From Halanaeroarchaeum sulfurireducens (GTDB lineage Archaea > Halobacteriota > Halobacteria > Halobacteriales > Halobacteriaceae), in contig NZ_CP008874.1 in NCBI RefSeq assembly GCF_001011115.1, positions 186,001 through 250,000 on the forward strand: DNA of 64,000 nucleotides, in the 5' to 3' direction. Under the pieces are notes generated by a model, which saw only the letters and a program-made list of their open reading frames with translations, was not told the origin of the DNA and searched no databases. Of the stretch, positions 1 to 6,847 are shown one piece after another. A program made the translations under genes and the position numbers. Every line of letters begins with the position of its first letter. Within the stretch, counting starts at the first letter, position 1.

Positions 1-110
1 ACGTCACGCTCGCGGAACTGGCGGCGGTCCTCACGGCGGGCACGCTGGTGAGCGTCTTGAGCACGCTGACGTTCGCCGTGGTGGAGTCCCGCCGGGCCGA
101 AGCGGCCTGA
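1..110 (+). CDS. C-terminal end of a membrane protein (truncated by window edge)
   Basis: An open frame enters from the left edge and stops at 108-110. About 35 residues are visible: a hydrophobic stretch rich in Leu, Val, Ala and Thr, then a short basic/acidic tail (ESRRAEAA). This fits the last transmembrane helix of an integral membrane protein. The family cannot be named from so little sequence. Its stop codon directly abuts the stop codon of the convergent polyprenyl synthase gene. Confidence 0.5.
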   Translation, partial: VTLAELAAVLTAGTLVSVLSTLTFAVVESRRAEAA

Positions 111-1004
111 TCAGCGCTCGCGCTCGACGACGAAGATGGCGAGGTCTTCGAGATAGGTCCGCGCCTGTCCGTCGTCCATGTCGATGCTGTCGAGGGCGGC
201 GAGCGCCTTCCGTGATTCCTCGCGAGCCTGCTCGGTGAGCGTCTCCGGCGACTGGCCAGTCACCCGGACGATGGAGGGCCGTTCCATCTGGTCGTCGTGA
301 CCGGCCGGTTTGCCGAGCGCCTCGGCGTCGCTGACGGCGTCGAGGACGTCGTCACGGATCTGGAAGGCGATTCCCACCCGCTCGGCGTATTCCCCGAACG
401 CGTCGATGGTCGGGCCGTTCGCGTCGGCCGCGATGGCGCCGAGTTCAGCCGCCGTGCGGAACAGCGCCCCGGTCTTGCGCCGCGCCAGTTCCATGTACTC
501 TGCCTCGGTTGCCGGCTGATCCACCAGCTCTGTCGCTTCTCCCTCGCCGAGTTCCACCAGCGCCCGAGACACCGATTCGAGGGCCCGCGGGTCGGCGGAG
601 AACAGGTGAAATGCCTCCCCCAGGAGGCCGTCGCTGGCGACGATCGCGGGACCGTGACCGTACCGGGCCCACGCGCTCTCCGTGCCGCGCCGTAGCGTCG
701 ACCGGTCGATGATATCGTCGACGACGAGCGAGGCGCTGTGGGCGAGTTCGACGCCCACGGCGAAATCGAGAGCCAGGTCCCCGTCGGCGCCGACCTGGAG
801 TGGTTTCTTCGGTCCGGCATCCGTCGCCCACATGTCGCCGCCGCCCGCCTCACAGGCCAGAATCGTCAACGTCGGCCGAACGCGTTTGCCGCCGGCGAGG
901 ACGACGTGCTCGAGCTCCTCCCGGAGCCGTGGCGTATCGACTCGCTCCACGACCTCCTGAAGGCGCTCTTCGACCGCGTCGCGGCGGGCCTCCACGTACT
1001 CCAT
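111..1004 (-). CDS. Short-chain polyprenyl (geranylgeranyl/farnesyl-type) diphosphate synthase
   Basis: Trans-prenyltransferase of isoprenoid synthesis that condenses isopentenyl diphosphate with an allylic diphosphate, presumably for archaeal lipids or quinones. The 297 residues carry GGKRVRP (residues 38-44), the first Asp-rich motif DDIID (96-100) and the second, DDVLD (219-223). Small residues lie 4-5 positions before the first motif, which in this family favours GGPP or longer products. The protein is shorter than the usual 340-350 residues of haloarchaeal IdsA. It also carries an unusual Gly/Asp-rich segment at about 53-78, between GGKRVRP and the first motif. Haloarchaea have several paralogues, so the product length is not certain. 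It stands alone, convergent with the upstream partial gene. Confidence 0.85.
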   Translation of the reverse strand: MEYVEARRDAVEERLQEVVERVDTPRLREELEHVVLAGGKRVRPTLTILACEAGGGDMWATDAGPKKPLQVGADGDLALDFAVGVELAHSASLVVDDIIDRSTLRRGTESAWARYGHGPAIVASDGLLGEAFHLFSADPRALESVSRALVELGEGEATELVDQPATEAEYMELARRKTGALFRTAAELGAIAADANGPTIDAFGEYAERVGIAFQIRDDVLDAVSDAEALGKPAGHDDQMERPSIVRVTGQSPETLTEQAREESRKALAALDSIDMDDGQARTYLEDLAIFVVERER

Positions 1005-1059
1005 CGTGGACCACTAGGCGTCTGGCGCGGAAATACATAACGAAGCGGTACGCCCCCGC

Positions 1060-2016
1060 TCACCCGAATTGCTCGACGAGGCGCGGGACGACGTCGAAGA
1101 GGTCGCCCACGATGCCGTAGTCCGCGACGTCGAAGATCGGAGCGGAGGGGTCCTCGTTGACGGCGATGACCGTCTCGGCACCTCGCATTCCGGCCACGTG
1201 CTGGATCGCCCCCGATATCCCCAGCGCCAGGTACACCGTCGGTTTCACCGTCTTTCCGGACTGGCCGACCTGCCGGTTTTTCGGCAGCCAGCCGTTGTCG
1301 ACGACCGGTCGCGACGCCGCCACGGTCGCGCCCGTCGCCGCCGCCAGGTCCTCGACGAGCGCGAGGTTCTCTTCGTCTTCGATGCCCCGTCCGACCGCGA
1401 TGAGAAAGTCGGGCTCGGTGATGTCCACGTCTCCGTCGCTCGCTGCCTCGTACCCCCTGACCGAGGAGTCGAGCCCCTCCTCGTCGACGGTGACGTCGTG
1501 GGCCGTGATCTCGGGCTCAGCGAAGTCCTCGGCCGGCGGGAACGCACCCGCCCGAACCGTCACCACGAACGGGCCGTCGGCAACCTCGACGACGGTCTCG
1601 ATCTTCGAAGCGTACATCCTCCGGTTGACGACCAGCGTTTCGTCGTCGACATCGAGTGCGACGGCGTCGGTCACGACCGGTCGGTCGAGACGTTCGGCTA
1701 CCGCTGGTGCGTAATCCAGACCGTTCGCGCTGTGGGGGACCAGCAGGAACGCGGGCTCGAGGTCGTCCACGAGCGATGCGATGACGGTGACGTACCGGTC
1801 GTGGTTGAATTCCTCGCCCTGGGCGACTGTGTGGATCGTGTCCACACCCTCGCGGGATAGCGAGTCCGCGTACCGATCGACGGGCCCACTGACAACCGCG
1901 ACGTGGAGGTCGCCCTCGGCTGCGTCGGCCAGTCCCCGACCGGCTGTCAGAAGCTCGTAGCTCACCGCGCGGAGTTCGCCGCGGCGGGGCTCGGCAACGA
2001 CGAGTACGTCGCTCAT
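1060..2016 (-). CDS. etfA: Electron transfer flavoprotein, alpha subunit
   Basis: FAD-binding subunit of the ETF heterodimer, which carries electrons from acyl-CoA or related dehydrogenases to the quinone pool. The C-terminal FAD domain (about residues 195-318) contains the family signature VGQSGKTVKP followed by LGISGAIQH and AVNEDPSAPIF. The 318-residue length is normal. Its ATG overlaps the stop codon of etfB by 4 nt (ATGA), so the two are co-transcribed and probably translationally coupled. No ETF:quinone oxidoreductase (fixC-like) gene lies next to it here. Confidence 0.95.
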   Translation of the reverse strand: MSDVLVVAEPRRGELRAVSYELLTAGRGLADAAEGDLHVAVVSGPVDRYADSLSREGVDTIHTVAQGEEFNHDRYVTVIASLVDDLEPAFLLVPHSANGLDYAPAVAERLDRPVVTDAVALDVDDETLVVNRRMYASKIETVVEVADGPFVVTVRAGAFPPAEDFAEPEITAHDVTVDEEGLDSSVRGYEAASDGDVDITEPDFLIAVGRGIEDEENLALVEDLAAATGATVAASRPVVDNGWLPKNRQVGQSGKTVKPTVYLALGISGAIQHVAGMRGAETVIAVNEDPSAPIFDVADYGIVGDLFDVVPRLVEQFG

Positions 2017-2807
2017 TCACCGACCACCCCACTGTCCGCGAGAACGTCGGCCACCTGCTCGACCTGCTCGTCGGGGTCGCCGTCGAAGTACGCGACCTCG
2101 CGTTCCGCGACCGGCTCGAACAGGTCTGTGATCTGCAGAGCGGACGCGGCGTCCGCTTTCGTGATGCCGAGGTCGCTGAGCGTCTTCCGTTCGATCTCCT
2201 TGGCCTCCGCCTCGCGAATGCCACGCAGGCTCGCGTACCGGGGTTGGTTGATACCGGTCTGGATGGTAAACACGGCCGGCAGCGTCACGTCGGAGAGTTC
2301 CTCGAGACCTCCCTCGAGTTCCCGCCGGACGTGGGCCCCCCCTTCGTCAGCGTCAAGTTCGAGCGCATTGACGACGGCGGCCCATCCGTAGTCGAGGCGC
2401 TCCGCCAGTGCCACTCCCGTGGCGCCAAATCCGTCGTCGTTGGCCTGGACGCCCGTCAGGACGACCTCGGGTTCCTCCGCCTCGACGACACTCGCGAAGA
2501 TCTCGGCCTTCGTCGCCACGTCGAGGAGGTCCTGTTCGGCGAGTGCGTCGTCCCAGACGCGAATGGCACGATCGGCGCCCTTCGCCAGGGCCATCCGGAC
2601 GCTCTCCTCGGCGCGCTCCGGACCGATTGTCGCCACGATCACCTCGTCGGCGATTCCCGCTTCGACGAGCTGGACGCCGGTCTCGATGGCGTAGGCGTCC
2701 CACTCGTTGAGTTCGTACTCGAGGTAGGTCTCGTCGATCTCCGCGTCCGCGATCTGGAAGTCGGCAGCGAGGTCGGTGACCTCCTTGACGGTGACGAGGA
2801 TCTTCAT
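2013..2807 (-). CDS. etfB: Electron transfer flavoprotein, beta subunit
   Basis: Partner of EtfA in the soluble ETF electron carrier. The protein begins MKILVTVKEV, the typical EtfB N-terminus, so the start is placed at 2807 rather than at an in-frame upstream ATG that would add 17 unrelated residues. A TATA-like CGTTTAG about 28 nt upstream (on the minus strand) fits a leaderless transcript from this ATG. The 264 residues include the nucleotide-fold segments EVIVATIGP and EVVLTGVQANDD. First gene of etfBA. Confidence 0.95.
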   Translation of the reverse strand: MKILVTVKEVTDLAADFQIADAEIDETYLEYELNEWDAYAIETGVQLVEAGIADEVIVATIGPERAEESVRMALAKGADRAIRVWDDALAEQDLLDVATKAEIFASVVEAEEPEVVLTGVQANDDGFGATGVALAERLDYGWAAVVNALELDADEGGAHVRRELEGGLEELSDVTLPAVFTIQTGINQPRYASLRGIREAEAKEIERKTLSDLGITKADAASALQITDLFEPVAEREVAYFDGDPDEQVEQVADVLADSGVVGE

Positions 2808-2882
2808 CGTCCATCGATTTCGACGGCGAGTGCTAAACGTTTGGGAACCGCTCCCCATGGTGCGTGACGGGTCGGCGCCAGC

Positions 2883-3965
2883 TCAGGAGTCCTCGTCGGG
2901 GAGCGAGATGATGTTCTCCCGCCCGAGACGGAGTTTCTCGACGCGACCCTCCTCGGCCATCGAGGAGAGCAACTGTGAGACCTTCGCGTTCGACCACCGC
3001 GTCTCCTCGACGATGTGGGCCTGTTTCATCCGGCCGTCGTTCTCGCGAAGGAGCCGTTCGACGCGCTCCTCGTCGCTGAGCAATTCTGGATCAGCGGGGG
3101 TTTCCTGCCCCTCGTCACTCGGCTCTGGCTGCTCCGGGCCCGGCTCCGCTTCGTCAGGTGCTATCGACTCCTTGGGTTCCGGTTCGACGGAAGCGGGTTC
3201 CTCCTCCTTCTCTTCTTCCGACCCGCTCGAAAGGGGTTTCGTCGCGCCGGTCGGGAACCATCCGCGACGCCATCGTATCAGTAGTGCTGCCACGACGACG
3301 ATCAGGATTGCTACCAACCCGATGGCTGGCATAGCGAACGGCAGCGATTCCGTCGGCGACGGTTCGAACGTGACGACGGGCTGTCCCGCTCCGAATTCCT
3401 GTGGTCCCTCCCAGCGGAGTTCGCCGTCCAGGATCTCCGTCGGTGGCTCCACGGTGTGGACCGTGTAGCCATCCGGCGGTTCGATCCGGAGCGTCTGGTT
3501 CGATCCGAGGTCGCCGAACCAGCCACCCTCGAACGCAGCGCCCACCTGGACGGCCCCGTCGCCGATCTCGGCGAAGTTCGTCCACGTGAACGACAGGGCG
3601 AGTTGTCCGGTCCGCGTGCCATTCACGGACGCTACCCGGGTATCGCGGTCGACATCAGTAATCGCCATCTGCTGGCCCGTCCGCTCGGAGACACGCTGGG
3701 CGGCTTCACGAAAGGGGTCCACCGACAGGTAGCCATCGGCGGTTCCGTCCGTGAACTCCTGGCTCAGCGACTCGAATGCCCGCTCGTCGCTCTCGGTCTC
3801 GAGCGGGATGCGGACGGCGATCGTCCACCGGGCGTCACCGTCCTCCTGGATCGTGATGTGGATCTGAGTATCGGGGGCGGTGGCCGCCGTCTGTGCCTGT
3901 GCAGCCCCGACCGCCGGAACCAAAAGGAGACTCAGGAGCACTGCGAGGAGGGCTGCCCGACGCAT
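2883..3965 (-). CDS. Membrane-anchored protein with extracellular domain and cytoplasmic winged helix
   Basis: The architecture is visible directly. A signal peptide (about residues 1-24, ending near AQAQ) precedes an extracytoplasmic beta-rich domain (about 30-205). One transmembrane helix follows (about 213-233), then a Glu/Pro-rich linker (about 245-295) and a C-terminal winged helix (about 300-355, containing AHIVEETRWSNAKVSQLLSSM). This matches a haloarchaeal group of putative one-component membrane regulators; I believe the domains are Pfam DUF7345 and DUF7343, but cannot confirm this. It is divergent from the secreted protein gene at 4084. It would plausibly sense something outside the cell and bind DNA inside; the target is unknown. 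Confidence 0.75.
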   Translation of the reverse strand: MRRAALLAVLLSLLLVPAVGAAQAQTAATAPDTQIHITIQEDGDARWTIAVRIPLETESDERAFESLSQEFTDGTADGYLSVDPFREAAQRVSERTGQQMAITDVDRDTRVASVNGTRTGQLALSFTWTNFAEIGDGAVQVGAAFEGGWFGDLGSNQTLRIEPPDGYTVHTVEPPTEILDGELRWEGPQEFGAGQPVVTFEPSPTESLPFAMPAIGLVAILIVVVAALLIRWRRGWFPTGATKPLSSGSEEEKEEEPASVEPEPKESIAPDEAEPGPEQPEPSDEGQETPADPELLSDEERVERLLRENDGRMKQAHIVEETRWSNAKVSQLLSSMAEEGRVEKLRLGRENIISLPDEDS

Positions 3966-4083
3966 GTGTTTGTGCTCGCCGCCGCTCGCTGAAAGTAGTT
4001 TCTATTGTGAGGGTTTTCGACGGGTCCCGGTGCACGATCGCCGCTCCGCATTCCTTTTAGCTGTCGCCGTATAAATGTCGCCT

Positions 4084-5259
4084 ATGGATCGCGCGGTCCA
4101 CGCCCTCCTTGCCGCACTGCTCGTAGCGTCGAGTGCGGGCGCCGTCGTGGCCGCATCGCCACCGGGGACGACGGACGTTCGGGCGACGGGGACCGTCGAC
4201 GGAATTTCGACGAACACGACCGACGTGCTGGCCCTGGAATCGATCGACGCCTCGACGTTCGCCCGGGGCGATCTCGTCGTAACCGGGGCAATCGACGTGC
4301 AGGCCGCCACGCTCGTCGAAACCCACGATCGCAAACGCGTGACCGAGGCCGTCGCGGCGGCGGAGACCGACGCGGAACATCGAGCGGCCATCCGGAATGC
4401 GACCGACCGGGCCGAACGGCGAACAGAGGCGCTCCTCGCGGCCGAACGGACCGCACGCGAGGACTACCGTACCGGTGAGACGACCGCCGAGTCGTACCTG
4501 GCGACGGTGGGCCGACTGCACGCTCGGGCGGCGGCTCTCGAAGCGACCGTTCGTGCCGTCGACTCCCTCGACGAGCAGTCGGTCGGCGACGAACGTCGCG
4601 CTCGCCTTCGAGGCCAGTTGATGACGCTGCAGGGGCCGGTTCGGGCGGAACTCGCTGCGGCCCTCCGGGGCGATGGGGTCTCGCCACGGACGTTTGTCGG
4701 CGTCTCCTCGAACGGCCTGACGCTCGCGACGCTCTCGGACGGGGACTACGTGCGGGAGACCGTGCGGACCGATGCCCAGGACGACGATCCCGGCCGATTG
4801 AGCTTCGAGGACGCCCAAACCCGGTTCGCCGAACTGTATCCCTGGGCGTCCGAACACACGGACAAATACAGCCTGCGGGAGCTTGGCTCCGACGTCTACG
4901 ACGTGGAGTACGCTCACACGCACGGCACGATCATTGCCTCGATCGACGGATCGACGGGCGCGCTCTTCCGCGAGTCGCAGACGAAATCGCTCGCCGGGAT
5001 TCCGACAGAGGAGACCCGGCGGACGGAGGCCGATGACGTCGTCGTTGGCGTTTCGGAGACGTATCCGGGGGGCCCCCTCCGGGTGAACGTCACGAACGCG
5101 ACGGGCGAGCCGGTCGGCGCCGCGGTCTCGGTTGACGGGACCGCGGTCGGGAATACCGGTGACGACGGGATCGTCTGGACCATCAGTCCCGCGGGGACGT
5201 ACCCCGTGACGGTCACCACCGACGCCACCACCGTCGACGTGCGGGTCGATGCGACGTGA
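4084..5259 (+). CDS. Secreted haloarchaeal protein of unknown function (DUF7096/DUF7094-like)
   Basis: An N-terminal signal peptide (MDRAVHALLAALLVASSAGA) is followed by a helical, Ala/Glu/Arg-rich region (about residues 75-200). After it come a middle domain containing YPWASEHTDKYSLRELG and a small Ig-like/carboxypeptidase-regulatory-like beta domain (about 320-390). The start is placed at 4084 because a TTTTAG box lies about 27 nt upstream; an ATG at 4075 is the alternative. I recognise it only as a conserved haloarchaeal family, tentatively DUF7096/DUF7094, with no known activity. Divergent from the membrane winged-helix gene. Confidence 0.7.
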   Translation: MDRAVHALLAALLVASSAGAVVAASPPGTTDVRATGTVDGISTNTTDVLALESIDASTFARGDLVVTGAIDVQAATLVETHDRKRVTEAVAAAETDAEHRAAIRNATDRAERRTEALLAAERTAREDYRTGETTAESYLATVGRLHARAAALEATVRAVDSLDEQSVGDERRARLRGQLMTLQGPVRAELAAALRGDGVSPRTFVGVSSNGLTLATLSDGDYVRETVRTDAQDDDPGRLSFEDAQTRFAELYPWASEHTDKYSLRELGSDVYDVEYAHTHGTIIASIDGSTGALFRESQTKSLAGIPTEETRRTEADDVVVGVSETYPGGPLRVNVTNATGEPVGAAVSVDGTAVGNTGDDGIVWTISPAGTYPVTVTTDATTVDVRVDAT

Positions 5260-5323
5260 TGGAGGTCGCGGACGACGTTTCGTGGACGAACGTTGAAATA
5301 CGGGGACCGTCCCAACCGGGGCC

Positions 5324-5830
5324 ATGCCATCCCATTCCCGCACCCGAGCCGTCTCGCCGGTCGTCGGTACCATACTGCTGATTCTGTTGACGATCCTGCT
5401 CGTTGGCGTCATCGGGACGGTCGTCGGCGGGACCGCGGCGCTGGATCCCTCGGCCACGCAAGCGGTCGTGGTGTCGGCGAGTGCCGACGATTCGGGAACG
5501 ATCACTCTCGAGCACCAGGGCGGTCCGCCGATCGACGTCTCGGCGGTGGCCGTTCACGTTTCCGTCGACGGCCGTCCGCTCGAGGAGCAACCGCCGGTCC
5601 CCTTCTTCTCGGCGAGCGGTTTCGAGCCGGGACCGACCGGGGCCTTCAACTCCGCGAGCGACGGAGAGCTCACCGTCGGAGAGATGGCCAGCGTCACGGT
5701 TGCGGGGACGAACGCACCGGCCATCGACGCAGGCTCGACGGTCACGGTTCGCATCAGCCAGGAGAATCAGCTCATCGCGAGCGCGGAGACCTCAGTCGAC
5801 GGGGGTGCGAGCGACGGAGACGAGGGCTAG
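5324..5830 (+). CDS. Type IV pilin-like protein
   Basis: A short N-terminal basic segment is followed by RAVSPVVGTILLILLTILLVG, typical of haloarchaeal class III pilins: processing before or near AVSPVVG by the prepilin peptidase PibD, then a hydrophobic assembly helix. The rest (about residues 45-165) is a beta-rich head with an acidic tail. The 168-residue length is usual. A TTGAAATA box lies about 27 nt before the ATG. Its last 39 nt overlap the 3' end of the convergent methyltransferase gene. No pilus ATPase or membrane platform gene lies nearby. Confidence 0.85.
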   Translation: MPSHSRTRAVSPVVGTILLILLTILLVGVIGTVVGGTAALDPSATQAVVVSASADDSGTITLEHQGGPPIDVSAVAVHVSVDGRPLEEQPPVPFFSASGFEPGPTGAFNSASDGELTVGEMASVTVAGTNAPAIDAGSTVTVRISQENQLIASAETSVDGGASDGDEG

Positions 5831-6412
5831 ATCGCCCAGGTGGTTCGGCCCCATCGTCCGGTGTCGCATGTCGTCGAAGCCCGCGGCCTCGAACATCCGC
5901 TGGGCTTCGGACTCGTCGTAGAAGAACATGATGGCATCCAGGATCTGCTGGACGATGGGCCAGGGCGGGTAGTTCGGTCCCACGACGAGCACCTGCCCAC
6001 CCGGTTTGACGACCCGGTGAAACTCCTCGAGGGCCCGTACCGGGTGCGGCCAGTACTCGATGGATCCCGACGACCAGACGATGTCGAAGGCGTCGTCGTC
6101 GAACGGCAAGCGCTCGGCGTCCCCTCGCGTGAAGGTGACCGGCGTGTCTCCGAGTTTGGCTCGCGCCTTCGCGAGCTGGTGTTCGCTCTGATCGAGTCCG
6201 TAGACGTCCTCGGTGTATTCGAGCAGCCCTTCGGTACCGAACCCCGTGCCACATCCGACGTCGAGGACCCGGTCGTCGGCGTCGATTTCGAGCATGGCGA
6301 GGGCGCGCGACCGCATCTCCTCGTTCCAGATGAAGGGATTGATCCGGTCGTACACTTTCGAGAGGTACTTGTAGAATTGGCGTGCCCGGGCTTTGTCTTC
6401 GAGGATGCCCAT
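5792..6412 (-). CDS. SAM-dependent methyltransferase, MPBQ/MSBQ (VTE3)-like, probably quinone methylation
   Basis: Class I methyltransferase with motif I VLDVGCGTGFG (residues about 49-59), the acidic loop LDQSEHQLAKA and the post-I segment GDAERLPF. The flanking segments FYKYLSKVYDRINPFIW and SSGSIEYWPHP, and the GPNYPPW region, resemble the plant chloroplast enzyme VTE3. From memory, that enzyme is considered to be of archaeal type. A likely job in haloarchaea is ring methylation of menaquinone; this is inference. The 206-residue length fits a single-domain enzyme. The 3' ends of this gene and the pilin gene overlap by 39 nt. Confidence 0.8.
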   Translation of the reverse strand: MGILEDKARARQFYKYLSKVYDRINPFIWNEEMRSRALAMLEIDADDRVLDVGCGTGFGTEGLLEYTEDVYGLDQSEHQLAKARAKLGDTPVTFTRGDAERLPFDDDAFDIVWSSGSIEYWPHPVRALEEFHRVVKPGGQVLVVGPNYPPWPIVQQILDAIMFFYDESEAQRMFEAAGFDDMRHRTMGPNHLGDLALVSVARTPVD

Positions 6413-6470
6413 CGTTCAAACGGAGTGTGGATGCCCACAAATGGGTTGCGTTCCGCCGTTAGCTTTCGCA

Positions 6471-6483
6471 ACTACCATATATG
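6471..6483 (+). promoter_or_regulatory. TATA-like box of the ATP synthase operon
   Basis: ACTACCATATATG at 6471-6483 holds an ATATAT core about 33 nt before the atpH ATG. It is the only clear promoter element in the 102-nt gap that separates the operon from the divergent methyltransferase gene. The spacing suggests a short leader of about 5-10 nt. Not experimentally shown. Confidence 0.5.
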
Positions 6484-6514
6484 ACGTCCTGTAACGTCCG
6501 CCCGGGAAACGAGT

Positions 6515-6847
6515 ATGCCGAGTGAAGAGGTTCTACAAGCAATACGGGATGCGGAATCCGAGGCCGACGAGATGGTGGCCGAGGCCAAGGCGGCGCGTGA
6601 AGAGCGCATCGCCGAGGCACGGGATCGGGCCGACGACATCATCGAAACGGCCGAAGAGGACGCCGAAGCAATGAAACAGGAGCGTCTGGAGTCGGCGCTC
6701 GAAGAGATCGAAGCCGAGCGCGAACGAATCCTCGAGGAGGGCCGCGAGGAGCGGGACGCCATCGTCGCCGAGGCCGAGGACCGCCTCGACGAGGCGATCG
6801 AGTTCGCGGTGGGACGATTCGAGGAGGCGGTGCATGCTCAGACCTGA
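6515..6847 (+). CDS. atpH: A-type ATP synthase subunit H (peripheral stalk)
   Basis: Peripheral-stalk coiled-coil subunit that pairs with subunit E in the archaeal A1Ao ATP synthase. The 110 residues are almost entirely charged heptad-like sequence, rich in Glu, Ala and Arg (for example REERIAEARDRADDIIETA). This matches AhaH in length and position. First gene of the nine-gene operon H-I-K-E-C-F-A-B-D. Its 3' end overlaps atpI by 14 nt. Confidence 0.88.
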   Translation: MPSEEVLQAIRDAESEADEMVAEAKAAREERIAEARDRADDIIETAEEDAEAMKQERLESALEEIEAERERILEEGREERDAIVAEAEDRLDEAIEFAVGRFEEAVHAQT

